A stretch of DNA of 64,000 bases from Agromyces archimandritae (GTDB lineage: Bacteria > Actinomycetota > Actinomycetes > Actinomycetales > Microbacteriaceae). A model generated the notes under the pieces. That model was not told the origin of the DNA and made no database searches. It saw nothing but the letters and a program-made list of their open reading frames with translations. The translations under genes were made by a program, and so were the position numbers. Below, piece after piece: positions 9,138-17,314 of the stretch; position 1 is the first letter of the stretch, and each line of letters starts with the position of its first letter. The stretch lies in NCBI RefSeq assembly GCF_018024495.1, contig NZ_CP071696.1, forward strand, positions 3,224,001 to 3,288,000. Direction: 5' to 3'.

Positions 9138-10181
9138 TCACCGCCGGGCGTCCTCCCAGACGATCTCGTCATAGGCGGGCGCCCGGTCGATGAGTCCGGA
9201 TTCGAGGTGGAAGTCGACCGCGGTCCGGTAGCCGGTCTCGTCGATCGCGGTCGCGTCGGCCATCTCGTCGGGGAGCAGGGCGATGAGCGCGTCGAGCGTC
9301 GCCGCATCCGTCGAACCGAGGTATTCGGCGAGCAGCTCGGCCGCCGCATCCGGCTCCTCGGCGATGAATGCGAGCGCCGAGTCGATCGCCCGGTTGAACG
9401 CCAGGATCTGCTCGCCCTTGGCGTCGAGGGCGGCGGTGGTGCTGAAGAGCACGCCATGCAGCTCGTCCTCCATCGCGGGGATGTCTCCGCGCTGCGGCGA
9501 GATGTAGATCTCGCCGACGCCCTCCGAGACGGCCATCTGGCCGACGGGCTGGAAGAAGGCGAGCGCATCCACCTGGCCTTCTGAGAGGGCGCCGATCGCG
9601 GCCGGTGCCGATCCGCCGAGGTTCACGAGCGTGGCATCCGTCGACGGGTCCTTGCCGATGCTCTCGAAGAGGTACGTCACGAGCGCCTCGGTGCCCGACC
9701 CCGGCCCCGTGATGCCGATGTTCTTGCCGACGAGCGCAGCGGCCCGCTCCTCGACCGGGGCGTCGGCGGCCGGCCCGTCGAAGCCCTCGCCGACGATGAC
9801 GTCGACGTAGTACTCGGTGACGAGCGCCCCCGTGACGCGGGCGCGATCGTCCTGCTCCTGCAGGTTGAAGGCGTCCGTGATGACGCCGGCGGCGACGTCG
9901 ATCGAGCCCGAGGTGAGGGCTGCGGCGAGCTTGGCGCCGGTGCCGAGGCGCGGGCGTTCGCCGAGCTCGACGCCCTCGTCGTCGAAGAACCCCTGCTGTT
10001 CGGCGACGAAGAGCGGGAAGAAGGCGATCGAGTCGCTGATCTGCCCGACGTCGAGCGGATCGGATGCGTCCGCCTGCTCGGATCCGCCGCCCGCACAGGC
10101 GCTCGCGGCCAGTGCGACGGCGCCCGTCAGGGCGAGGGCTGCGGCGAGGCGCGGCAGACGCCTCCTGGGCCGGTGGGTCAT
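9138..10181 (-). CDS. ABC transporter substrate-binding lipoprotein, SsuA/NMT1 type
   Basis: 347 residues. A signal peptide with several N-terminal arginines ends at a lipobox Cys29 (AASAC). The mature fold reads as the NMT1/SsuA-like periplasmic-binding family (DSIAFFPLFVAEQQGFF near the N-terminus, typical of taurine-, nitrate- and pyrimidine-precursor binders). GAGAGGAG precedes the ATG. It is the last gene of a four-gene operon with its permease (32 bp upstream), ATPase and a metal-hydrolase-like protein. The substrate cannot be read from sequence; an aromatic, sulfonate or heterocyclic compound is possible. Confidence 0.87.
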   Translation of the reverse strand: MTHRPRRRLPRLAAALALTGAVALAASACAGGGSEQADASDPLDVGQISDSIAFFPLFVAEQQGFFDDEGVELGERPRLGTGAKLAAALTSGSIDVAAGVITDAFNLQEQDDRARVTGALVTEYYVDVIVGEGFDGPAADAPVEERAAALVGKNIGITGPGSGTEALVTYLFESIGKDPSTDATLVNLGGSAPAAIGALSEGQVDALAFFQPVGQMAVSEGVGEIYISPQRGDIPAMEDELHGVLFSTTAALDAKGEQILAFNRAIDSALAFIAEEPDAAAELLAEYLGSTDAATLDALIALLPDEMADATAIDETGYRTAVDFHLESGLIDRAPAYDEIVWEDARR

Positions 10182-10213
10182 GATGGGGCTCCTCTCGGGT
10201 GGTGTGGTGCGGT

Positions 10214-11077
10214 TCAGGCCTCGTCGAGGGGCTTCCAGCGCCCGGCCCGCGAGGAGATCAGGGCGACGATGCCGTTCAGCAGCATCGCCAGCACGGTGAG
10301 CACGGCGACGGCCGCGAAGACGCCCGCCGTGTTGAACTGCGCGGCCGAATCGTTGATGAGGTAGCCGAGCCCGCGATTCGAGGCGACGAGCTCGCCGATC
10401 ACGGCGCCGATGAGGGCGTAGGGGATGGAGACCTTGAGCCCGGTGAGCAGCCCCGTCATCGCGGCCGGCAACACGACCTTCAGCGCCACCTGCCGGCGCG
10501 AAGCGCCCATGAGGCGGACCGCGTCGATGAGTCCGCGATCCACGTCCCGCACGCCGGCGGCCGTGTTCAGGAATACGAGGAAGAAGACGCTTACGGCGGC
10601 CAGGATGATTTTCATCTCGATCCCGATGCCGAACCAGACGATGAAGAGCGGCGCGAGCGCGACCTTCGGGATGGAGTACAGGGCCATCATGAACGGCTCG
10701 AACACGTCGTAGACGAGGTGGACGGCGGCGAGCAGGAAGCCCAGGAGGGCGCCGGTGACGACGCCGATGGCGTAGCCGGCGGCGACCTCCTGGACGGTGA
10801 TCCAGGTATGCGTGGGCAGTGTGCCGTCCGCGATCCACTCGATGAGCTGGTTCCAGACCGCGGCCGGGTTCGAGATGAACAACGGGTTCGCCACCGTCGC
10901 CGAGGCGAGCTGCCAGGCGCCGAGAAACGCCAGGAAGAGGGCGACCCGCAGCATCCACACCGTCGTGCGGCGGCCGTTGCGGCTCCACCAGCTGCGTCGC
11001 CTCGCCTCCTTGACGGGGCAGCCGGAGGCGGGGGCTCCGGATGCCGCGCCCGCCGGGATCGTGTGCGCCGCGGTCAT
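10214..11077 (-). CDS. ABC transporter permease, SsuC/ThiX type
   Basis: 287 residues with about six membrane helices and the BPD_transp_1 EAA loop (residues about 205-225, RLMGASRRQVALKVVLPAA), the docking site for the ATPase. About 40 polar residues precede the first helix. The start overlaps the stop of the ATPase gene as ATGA, so the two are translationally coupled. It pairs with the NMT1-like binding protein downstream. Confidence 0.9.
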   Translation of the reverse strand: MTAAHTIPAGAASGAPASGCPVKEARRRSWWSRNGRRTTVWMLRVALFLAFLGAWQLASATVANPLFISNPAAVWNQLIEWIADGTLPTHTWITVQEVAAGYAIGVVTGALLGFLLAAVHLVYDVFEPFMMALYSIPKVALAPLFIVWFGIGIEMKIILAAVSVFFLVFLNTAAGVRDVDRGLIDAVRLMGASRRQVALKVVLPAAMTGLLTGLKVSIPYALIGAVIGELVASNRGLGYLINDSAAQFNTAGVFAAVAVLTVLAMLLNGIVALISSRAGRWKPLDEA

Positions 11078-11859
11078 GCCGCCGCCTCCGATCCGGCTTC
11101 GGCACCGGCGCGCAGGGCCGCCGCGAACGTGTGCCGCAGCTCGGCGAACGCCGGCGTCTCGGCGATCGCCTCGAGGTCTCGCGGCCGGCCGAGCCCGATC
11201 TCCAGGTCGAGCAGGATTCGGCCGAGCGCCCCGAGCACGACGACGCGATCGCCGAGGAGGAGGGCCTCGTCGATGTCGTGCGTGACGAAGACGACCGTCT
11301 GCCGCGTCTGCGCCCAGAGTCGGAGCAGCTCGCCCTGGAGCTCTCGACGCAGTTGCGCGTCGAGGGCGCCGAACGGCTCGTCCATGAGGATCGTCTCGGC
11401 CCCGGAGGCGAGCATGCGCGCGAGGCTCGCCCGTCGCCGCATGCCGCCGGACAGTTCGCGCGGATAGCTGTCGGCGAAGCCTGCGAGGCCGACCCTGGCG
11501 ATGAGGTCCTCGGCGGTGGCCCGTCGTTCGGCGCGACCGGTCCCGGCGATCTCGAGGGGCATCTCGACGTTGCGCTGTACTGTGCGCCAGGGCATCAGCG
11601 TGTCGCTCTGCGTGAGATAGCCGATATCGGGTGTGGGGCCCGTGTGCGGTCGGCCGTGGTGCAGGACCCGCCCGGACGTCGGCTTCTGCAGCCCCGAGAG
11701 CAGGTTCAGCATGGTCGACTTGCCGCAGCCTGATCGGCCGAGCACGGTCACGAAGGAGCCCGTGCCGATGCTGAGGCTGAAGTCTCGGAGGGCGACGGTG
11801 GCGACGTCGTCTCGCTGGAACTCCTTCGTGAGGCGCTCGATCTCGAGGACGCCGCTCAC
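11074..11859 (-). CDS. ABC transporter ATP-binding protein, SsuB/TauB type
   Basis: 261 residues. Walker A is GRSGCGKST at 41-49, followed by a Q-loop (YLTQSDTLMPW), signature ELSGGM, Walker B ILMDEPFGALD and the switch His in VTHDIDEA. The start is the GTG at 11859, which overlaps the upstream gene's stop as GTGA; the open frame extends further but only shadows that gene. Coupled by ATGA to the permease. It energises import by the NMT1-like system. Confidence 0.92.
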   Translation of the reverse strand: MSGVLEIERLTKEFQRDDVATVALRDFSLSIGTGSFVTVLGRSGCGKSTMLNLLSGLQKPTSGRVLHHGRPHTGPTPDIGYLTQSDTLMPWRTVQRNVEMPLEIAGTGRAERRATAEDLIARVGLAGFADSYPRELSGGMRRRASLARMLASGAETILMDEPFGALDAQLRRELQGELLRLWAQTRQTVVFVTHDIDEALLLGDRVVVLGALGRILLDLEIGLGRPRDLEAIAETPAFAELRHTFAAALRAGAEAGSEAAA

Positions 11860-12827
11860 GGGGTCGTCTCCTGCAGCTCGTGATGGGCCGCCGGCGCGTC
11901 GTCGAGCGGGGCGGCGCCGACGAGGAACCGAGAGTTGTGGACGATCATCGTGCGCACCTCCGCTTCGCCGAAGCCGTCGCCGAGCAGGATGTCGGCGGCG
12001 ATCGCGAGCCCGTCTTCGACGGGCGGGTTGAAGGGCTGGCCGAGGTCGGAGCTGATGACCGAGTGCTCGGGGCCGGCGGCACGGATGTTGCCGAGCCAGT
12101 CCGCCCACGACACCTTGCCCGTGAGCGGAGTCGTCAGGCACCGCTCGAGCAGTGCGCCGCTCGGCACGAGGGCGCGCTGGGCCTCCACCGGGATGCGCTG
12201 CGAGGTGAACTCCGGATGCGTGACGACGATGCGGCGAACGCCGCGGTCGCGGGCCGCCGCGATGACCCGCGCCGATTCGTCGCCGTGCAGGTGCCCGGTG
12301 GCGAGGGTGAGGTCGTGCCGGGCGATGAGGTCGAGCACCTGCCCGCAGGCGAGCGCGACCTCGCCGTCGGCGCCGAGCACCTCGACCGGCGGGCTGTCGA
12401 TGCCCCGGTCGCGGAGATCCTGCTGCAGGGCGGCCCACATCGGCGGGGTCGAGCCTTCGGGGGCGGCGGCGAGGCTCGAGCGCTGGTTCGCGCTGTCGAC
12501 GGTGGGCATCCAGACGAATCGTGCGCCGCTACGCGCAGCGATCTCGACGGCGACCGGGTTCATACCGCCCACCGAGGCATTCAGGGTGACGGCGCCCACC
12601 GCATCCACCTCGGGGTGCACGGCGCGCACGAGCGAGGCGCGTTCGGCCGTGGGCACGTAGTGCGATTTCAGCACGAAGCCCGCCATGCCGAGGTCGGCGA
12701 AGCGGGCTGCGAGTTCGAGGTCCGTGATGCGGCGCCGCATGACGTCGGGGGCGATGTGCACGTGGACGTCGTAGGCGCCCTGCACAAGGCGGCGGGAGTG
12801 GTCGCTCGGTCGGGGGTGCTCGGGCAT
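11856..12827 (-). CDS. DUF6282-like TIM-barrel metal-hydrolase family protein
   Basis: 323 residues. The N-terminal YDVHVHIAPD motif is a metal-binding H-x-H of the amidohydrolase/PHP type, and later His residues (ATGHLHGDES, VVTHPEF) and SSDLGQP fit a TIM-barrel hydrolase. I assign the DUF6282 family with moderate certainty; no characterised substrate is known to me. The ATG at 12827 has AAAGGAG 6 nt upstream. It is the first gene of the ABC importer operon and overlaps the ATPase gene by 4 bp, so it probably hydrolyses the imported compound or a product of it. Confidence 0.72.
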   Translation of the reverse strand: MPEHPRPSDHSRRLVQGAYDVHVHIAPDVMRRRITDLELAARFADLGMAGFVLKSHYVPTAERASLVRAVHPEVDAVGAVTLNASVGGMNPVAVEIAARSGARFVWMPTVDSANQRSSLAAAPEGSTPPMWAALQQDLRDRGIDSPPVEVLGADGEVALACGQVLDLIARHDLTLATGHLHGDESARVIAAARDRGVRRIVVTHPEFTSQRIPVEAQRALVPSGALLERCLTTPLTGKVSWADWLGNIRAAGPEHSVISSDLGQPFNPPVEDGLAIAADILLGDGFGEAEVRTMIVHNSRFLVGAAPLDDAPAAHHELQETTP

Positions 12828-12855
12828 CTCGCTCCTTTGCGATAGTTGTCTCAAT

Positions 12856-12884
12856 ATTGTCGACATTTCTGTGAACAGTGTCAA
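12856..12884 (-). promoter_or_regulatory. Predicted promoter and 8-bp palindrome upstream of the DUF6282-ABC operon
   Basis: On the minus strand TTGACA (12879-12884) and GACAAT (12856-12861) are 17 bp apart. The palindrome TGTCGACA (12858-12865) overlaps the -10 and is a possible operator, for example for a repressor responding to the imported substrate. Confidence 0.5.
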
Positions 12885-12921
12885 CGGATCCGTCGGTCAC
12901 GAACCCGAAACACCGGAGCGG

Positions 12922-12927
12922 TATCGT
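12922..12927 (+). promoter_or_regulatory. -10 box of nadE
   Basis: TATCGT lies 7 nt before the ATG at 12935, placing transcription initiation at or next to the start codon (leaderless mRNA). This decides the nadE start in favour of 12935. Confidence 0.5.
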
Positions 12928-12934
12928 CATCGGC

Positions 12935-13765
12935 ATGCGCGAACTGCAGGAACGGATCATCGCCGATCTCCACGTCTCCCCGTCGATCGATCCCGCCGCC
13001 GAGGTGCGGCGTCGCATCGATTTCCTGAAGGACTACCTCCGCGGCGGCGGCGCCGGCGGCTTCGTGCTCGGCATCAGCGGCGGGCAGGATTCCACCCTCG
13101 CCGGCCGGCTTTGCGCGCTCGCCGTCGCAGAACTCGCCGACGCCGGCTCACCCGCCCGCTTCCTCGCCGTGCGGCTGCCCTACGGCGTGCAGCACGACGA
13201 AGACGACGCGCGACTGGCCCTCGACTTCATCGAAGCGCCCGAAACCGTCGATTTCGGCATCCGGGGCGGCGTCGACGGCCTCGCGGCCGACTTCCTCGAA
13301 GCCGCAGGCGCGCCCATCAGCGACTTCGGCAAAGGCAACGTGAAGGCGCGCATGCGCATGATCGCCCAGTACGCGCTCGCCGGCGAGAACGGCCTGCTGG
13401 TCGTCGGCACCGACCACGCGGCCGAGGCCGTCACGGGCTTCTTCACCAAATACGGCGACGGGGGAGCGGACGTGCTGCCCCTCACCGGGCTCACGAAACG
13501 CCAGGGGCGGGCCATGCTCGAATACCTCGGGGCGCCCGAGCGCCTGTACTTGAAGATCCCGACCGCGGACCTCCTCGACGAGAACCCCGGCCAGTCCGAC
13601 GAAGCCAACCTCGGCATCGGCTATCGCGACATCGACGCCTACCTCGAAGGCGAGGAGATCGACGACGAGGTGGCCGCTCGCATCGAGCGTCGCTACCTGC
13701 AGACCGAGCACAAGCGCCGTACGCCCGCCTCGCTCTTCGACGAATGGTGGCGGCCGGGCGCCTGA
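12935..13765 (+). CDS. nadE: Ammonia-dependent NAD(+) synthetase
   Basis: Amidates nicotinic acid adenine dinucleotide to NAD using ATP and ammonia, the last step of NAD synthesis. With the ATG at 12935 the protein is 276 residues, matching the short E. coli-type enzyme with no glutaminase domain. The ATP-pyrophosphatase P-loop SGGQDS is at 48-53, followed by the RLPYG segment and the conserved [20 protein letters not shown]. The frame is open 19 codons upstream but without a ribosome site. It is divergent from the ABC operon across about 107 bp. Confidence 0.93.
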   Translation: MRELQERIIADLHVSPSIDPAAEVRRRIDFLKDYLRGGGAGGFVLGISGGQDSTLAGRLCALAVAELADAGSPARFLAVRLPYGVQHDEDDARLALDFIEAPETVDFGIRGGVDGLAADFLEAAGAPISDFGKGNVKARMRMIAQYALAGENGLLVVGTDHAAEAVTGFFTKYGDGGADVLPLTGLTKRQGRAMLEYLGAPERLYLKIPTADLLDENPGQSDEANLGIGYRDIDAYLEGEEIDDEVAARIERRYLQTEHKRRTPASLFDEWWRPGA

Positions 13766-13792
13766 GCGGATGCCGCGAACGCGGCGGACCGA

Positions 13793-14524
13793 TCAGCGCT
13801 GTTCGCCGCCCGGGGCGTCATACCCGGAACCCTCGTACCCCGCCGAGGTCGAGGAGTATCCGGCCGCGTCGTAGTCGTAGGGCTGGGTGGCCAGCGGCGT
13901 GCCGGCGACCGGCGTCGGCGGGGTGACCGGGTCGGGATCGACCATGACGGCGCCCTGATAGCGCTCGTGGTGCTGCTCGGCGACCCACGCGTCCTGCTCC
14001 TGCTGCGCCTCGGGCTCCGGCTCGAGCCGCTGCTGCTCCTTCCAGCGGTCGAGATCCTGCTGGAACCGGCGCCGCGACTTCGCCGGATTCCGCTGCCACT
14101 CGACGAGACGGTCGCGGAACTCGACGACGGCCGGGTCGAGCTGGTAGCCGAAGGTCGCCGAGGCGCGCTTCAATTCATGGAGCTGGTGCGCGGCCCAGTT
14201 CGCGGCCGCGTCGGCGCCGCGGATCGGGAGCAGACGGACGAGGATGTCGGCCTGCCCGACCGCGCGATCGGCCAGGATCTGCTCCTGCGGCGTCAGCGAG
14301 TTCCATACGGAGGCCTCAGTGGCCGCGTCGACGAGGGCGGCGATCGCACTCGCCTTCTGCTCGCGATCGCGCAGTTCGATGACCCGGCGCACCCCGCCTC
14401 GCGCGATCCACGCCGAGAGCAGGCCCGAGACGATGACGGCCACGAACAGCACCGTCGCCGTGAACACGATGGCCTGTCCGTCCGAAGAGACGAGCCACGC
14501 TGCGAAGTCATTCCACCACTGCAT
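13793..14524 (-). CDS. Conserved actinobacterial membrane-anchored protein of unknown function
   Basis: 243 residues. One N-terminal membrane helix (about residues 18-42) is followed by a charged helical region with coiled-coil potential (50-170) and a low-complexity tail rich in Pro, Glu, Gln, Tyr and Gly (170-243). I do not recognise a named family. TACGCT lies 6 nt before the ATG at 14524, favouring a leaderless start there; the open frame continues 9 codons to a GTG without a binding site. Its 3' end faces nadE with a 27-bp gap (convergent). Confidence 0.7.
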   Translation of the reverse strand: MQWWNDFAAWLVSSDGQAIVFTATVLFVAVIVSGLLSAWIARGGVRRVIELRDREQKASAIAALVDAATEASVWNSLTPQEQILADRAVGQADILVRLLPIRGADAAANWAAHQLHELKRASATFGYQLDPAVVEFRDRLVEWQRNPAKSRRRFQQDLDRWKEQQRLEPEPEAQQEQDAWVAEQHHERYQGAVMVDPDPVTPPTPVAGTPLATQPYDYDAAGYSSTSAGYEGSGYDAPGGEQR

Positions 14525-14554
14525 GATCGAAGCGTAGCGGGGCTGCCGCACCGA

Positions 14555-14872
14555 TCAGCGGAAGCACTCCGCCGCGTCGCGAGCAGACCAGAACTCGCCG
14601 AGCGGAACCGACCGCGAAGCGCCGTGCGGCAGGCGCCGGGCCGCGAAGCGCTCGCCGTGTTCGGCGGTCGTGCGCTCGATGTGCCCGAGCACCAGTCCGC
14701 CGGCCCCGACGACCCTCCAGAGCGACGGCCCGGCCGGCACGAATCGCATCCCCGGCAGGGTCACGCCGAGCCGTTCGGGGATGCGGAGCGGTTCGGGCGG
14801 GCGCAGGCCGTCGCCGAGCCGGCGCGCGGCCGGTGCATGACGTTCGCCGCGGTGCTGCAGTGCGGTGGGCAT
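14555..14872 (-). CDS. Small conserved hypothetical protein
   Basis: 105 residues, Arg/Pro-rich N-terminus, then a compact C-terminal half with RFVPAGPSLWRVV and GHIER-x(9)-RFAARRLPHGASR. Similar short proteins occur across Microbacteriaceae, to my recollection without an experimentally known role. GGGAG lies upstream of the ATG. It sits between the membrane protein and the aldo/keto reductase, all on the minus strand. Confidence 0.6.
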   Translation of the reverse strand: MPTALQHRGERHAPAARRLGDGLRPPEPLRIPERLGVTLPGMRFVPAGPSLWRVVGAGGLVLGHIERTTAEHGERFAARRLPHGASRSVPLGEFWSARDAAECFR

Positions 14873-14944
14873 GAGGGGGCTCCCTTCGTCGTGCAGCCGG
14901 CCCTGCGTGGTGCTTCGAGCCTGCCGCGACCCACCGACATCGGC

Positions 14945-15952
14945 TTACCCGAGCACGGAACCGTGCGCGGTGAAGGGCTCGACGGCGGCGACCTCCTCGG
15001 TATCGAGCGGAGCCGCGTCCAGGGCTGCGACGTTCTGCTCGAGCTGCGCGACGCTCGAGGCGCCGATGAGGGCGCTGGCGATCTGCGGCACGCGCAGCAC
15101 CCACGAGAGGGCGAGCTGGGCGAGGCTCTGGCCGCGGCCGCGAGCCACGGCATCCAGTGCGCGAGCCCGTTCGAGGTACGCGGCATCCACCCGCTCGCGG
15201 GGCAGGAACCCGCTCGTGGCCGCCCGGGAATCCTCCGGCACCCCGCCGAGGTACCGGTCCGTCAGCAGCCCCTGGGCCAGCGGCGAGAAGACGATCGCCC
15301 CCGCCCCCAGCTCCTCGAGGGCGTCGAAGAGGCCGTCGTCCTCGACATGCCGGTCGAACACCGAGTAGCGGGGCTGGTGGATCGTGAGCGGCACGCCCTC
15401 GGCGGCCAAGGCGTCGCGTGCGGCCCGGGTCTCGGCAGCCGAGTAGTTCGAGACGCCGACGTAGAGCGCCTTGCCCGCCCGCACGGCCTGCGCGAGAGCG
15501 CCCATCGTCTCTTCGATCGGGGTGTCGGGGTCGGGGCGGTGCGAGTAGTAGACGTCGACGTAGTCGAGCCCGAGGCGGCCGAGGGAGGCGTCGAGCGAGG
15601 CGGTCAGGTTCTTGCGGGAACCCCATTCGCCGTAGGGGCCGGGGCCCATGCGGTACCCGGCCTTCGTCGAGACGATGATCTCGTCCCGGTAGGCGGCCAG
15701 GTCCCCGGCGAGGATCCGGCCGAAGTTCGCCTCGGCGCTGCCGGGCGGCGGGCCGTAGTTGTTGGCGAGGTCGAAATGGGTGATGCCGAGGTCGAAGGCC
15801 CGGCGGACGATCGCACGCTGCGTCTCGAACGGCCGGCCGTCGCCGAAGTTGTGCCAGAGGCCGAGGGAGAGCGCCGGAAGCTTCAGGCCGCTGCGACCGA
15901 CCCGCCGATACTCCATGCGGTCGTAACGTTCGGGAATGGCTGAGAAGGTCAT
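14945..15952 (-). CDS. Aldo/keto reductase, YghZ (L-glyceraldehyde 3-phosphate reductase) type
   Basis: 335 residues, NADPH-dependent (alpha/beta)8 barrel. The start MTFSAIPERYDRMEYRRVGRS aligns with the N-terminus of E. coli YghZ. The catalytic tetrad is D61, Y66, K97 and H138 (HFDLANNYG, STKAGYRM, YYSHRPD). The C-terminal ALIGASSVAQLEQN is the cofactor-binding end. By similarity it reduces L-glyceraldehyde 3-phosphate and reactive aldehydes. It starts 17 bp from the divergent msrA start and appears to share a symmetric -10 element with it. Confidence 0.9.
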   Translation of the reverse strand: MTFSAIPERYDRMEYRRVGRSGLKLPALSLGLWHNFGDGRPFETQRAIVRRAFDLGITHFDLANNYGPPPGSAEANFGRILAGDLAAYRDEIIVSTKAGYRMGPGPYGEWGSRKNLTASLDASLGRLGLDYVDVYYSHRPDPDTPIEETMGALAQAVRAGKALYVGVSNYSAAETRAARDALAAEGVPLTIHQPRYSVFDRHVEDDGLFDALEELGAGAIVFSPLAQGLLTDRYLGGVPEDSRAATSGFLPRERVDAAYLERARALDAVARGRGQSLAQLALSWVLRVPQIASALIGASSVAQLEQNVAALDAAPLDTEEVAAVEPFTAHGSVLG

Positions 15953-15957
15953 GCCGT

Positions 15958-15964
15958 TACCCTA
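15958..15964. promoter_or_regulatory. Symmetric bidirectional -10 element between the aldo/keto reductase gene and msrA
   Basis: TACCCTA reads as TACCCT on the plus strand (15958-15963) and TAGGGT on the minus strand (15959-15964). Each ends exactly 6 nt before a start codon: ATG 15970 for msrA and ATG 15952 for the reductase. Both genes would be transcribed as leaderless mRNAs from one element. Confidence 0.5.
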
Positions 15965-15969
15965 TGGCG

Positions 15970-16494
15970 ATGGAAACGTATGTTCTCGCGGGTGGATGCT
16001 TCTGGTGCCTCGACGCGGTGTACCGCACCTTGCGCGGCGTCGCCGACGTCGTCTCCGGGTACACCGGCGGCACGGTCGCCGACCCCGACTACGAGCTCGT
16101 CTGCACCGGCACGACCGGGCACGCCGAAGCGGTCGCCGTGACCTTCGACCCCGAGGTGCTGCCGCCCGAGGTCGTCCTCGACGTCTTCTTCACCCTGCAC
16201 GATCCGACGCAGCTGAACCGGCAGGGCGCCGACGTCGGCACCCAGTACCGTTCGGCGATGTTCTACACCGACGAGGCGCAGCGGGAACGCTTCGAAGCGG
16301 CCCGCAAGCGGGCGGCCGAGTGGTGGCCGGGCGAGATCGTCACGACCATCGAACCGCTCGGCGCCTTCTTCCCCGCCGAGGAATACCACCAGGACTTCTT
16401 CGCGAAGAACCCCGGGCAGGGCTACTGCCTGGCCGTCGCCCTGCCGAAGGTCAACAAGATCCGCCGCTCCTATGCGGAGTACGTCCAGGCCTGA
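15970..16494 (+). CDS. msrA: Peptide methionine (S)-S-oxide reductase
   Basis: Reduces methionine-S-sulfoxide in oxidised proteins. The catalytic motif GCFWC is near the N-terminus (Cys11 nucleophile when counted from ATG 15970), followed by the GYTGG and EYHQDFF signatures and a C-terminal region carrying the conserved GYC segment for the resolving Cys. Length 174 residues is typical. An ATG six bases upstream (15964) is also in frame, but it directly abuts the -10 box, so 15970 fits a leaderless start better. Coupling with an aldehyde-reducing oxidoreductase suggests a shared oxidative or carbonyl stress role. Confidence 0.94.
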   Translation: METYVLAGGCFWCLDAVYRTLRGVADVVSGYTGGTVADPDYELVCTGTTGHAEAVAVTFDPEVLPPEVVLDVFFTLHDPTQLNRQGADVGTQYRSAMFYTDEAQRERFEAARKRAAEWWPGEIVTTIEPLGAFFPAEEYHQDFFAKNPGQGYCLAVALPKVNKIRRSYAEYVQA

Positions 16495-16675
16495 CCCTTC
16501 CTCCACAGGGCACCCGTGCGACGGCGGTTTCCACGGTTTTTCCGGATCCCGTCCGGCGGGTGGATGCCGCGGGCAGACTCTCCGTGCGGCCCCGGACGCC
16601 GATCCGGCACGAGGAGCGATTCCGGGGCCGCCGCACCGCGGTCGTCGCGGTGCGCCCCGAGAAGAAGGAGGCGGC

Positions 16676-17173
16676 ATGGCCGACCACATCACGATCACGG
16701 GGTTCGTCGGCAACGAACCGCAGGTGATCCCCACCAAGAACGGTCAGGCGATGACCGTGTTCCGCATCGGATCGACCCGCCGCAGGCGTACCGAGAACGG
16801 TTGGGAGGACGCCGGCACCAACTGGTACGGCGTCACCGCGCACCGCTACCTCGGCCAGAACGCCCACGCGAGCATCAAGAAGGGCGACCCCGTCGTCGTC
16901 AGCGGGCAGCTGCGCGTCACCGACTGGGAGAACGGCGAGCGTCGGGGCACGAACCTCGACATCGTCGCCGACGCGATCGGGCACGACCTCGGCTGGGGTC
17001 GCTCGGTCTTCGCCCGCAGCATCACCCGGTCGACCTCGCCGGACGCCGGCGCCGACGAGGCGTGGCCCGAGACCGGGCCGGCATCCGCGGACGGCGACCC
17101 GGGCGACGCGGCGGAGGATCCCGCAGGCGATCTCCCGACCGAACCCGCCGACGCGACGCCCGTGCCGTTCTGA
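16676..17173 (+). CDS. Single-stranded DNA-binding protein paralogue
   Basis: 165 residues. The N-terminal OB fold (about 1-105) begins MADHITITGFVGNEPQV and contains the conserved WY-x-V aromatic strand and KGDPVVVSGQLRV. The acidic, Pro-rich tail ends in TPVPF rather than the canonical DDDIPF, so interaction with SSB partners may differ. AAGGAG precedes the ATG at 16676. It is not next to rpsF/rpsR, where the housekeeping ssb is normally found, so I take it as an accessory SSB. Confidence 0.85.
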   Translation: MADHITITGFVGNEPQVIPTKNGQAMTVFRIGSTRRRRTENGWEDAGTNWYGVTAHRYLGQNAHASIKKGDPVVVSGQLRVTDWENGERRGTNLDIVADAIGHDLGWGRSVFARSITRSTSPDAGADEAWPETGPASADGDPGDAAEDPAGDLPTEPADATPVPF

Positions 17174-17219
17174 CCCGTCACGGCTGCGTCGATCGCTCCG
17201 TCGAGGCGCGATCGACGCC

Positions 17220-17257
17220 GGGCGCGGGCGCCGCCGCAGGATGCGGCGCCCGTGCCC
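17220..17257 (+). terminator. Hairpin after the SSB-like gene
   Basis: 15-bp stem with one mismatch (GGGCGCGGGCGCCGC at 17220-17234 against GCGGCGCCCGTGCCC at 17243-17257) in the gap before the lipoprotein gene. There is no T-run, so its termination strength is uncertain. Confidence 0.4.
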
Positions 17258-17314
17258 GTAGACTCTCCGGGAACGCGCCGGCCCGAACCGCCGGCCCGTG
17301 AGGCAAGGGGAGTC

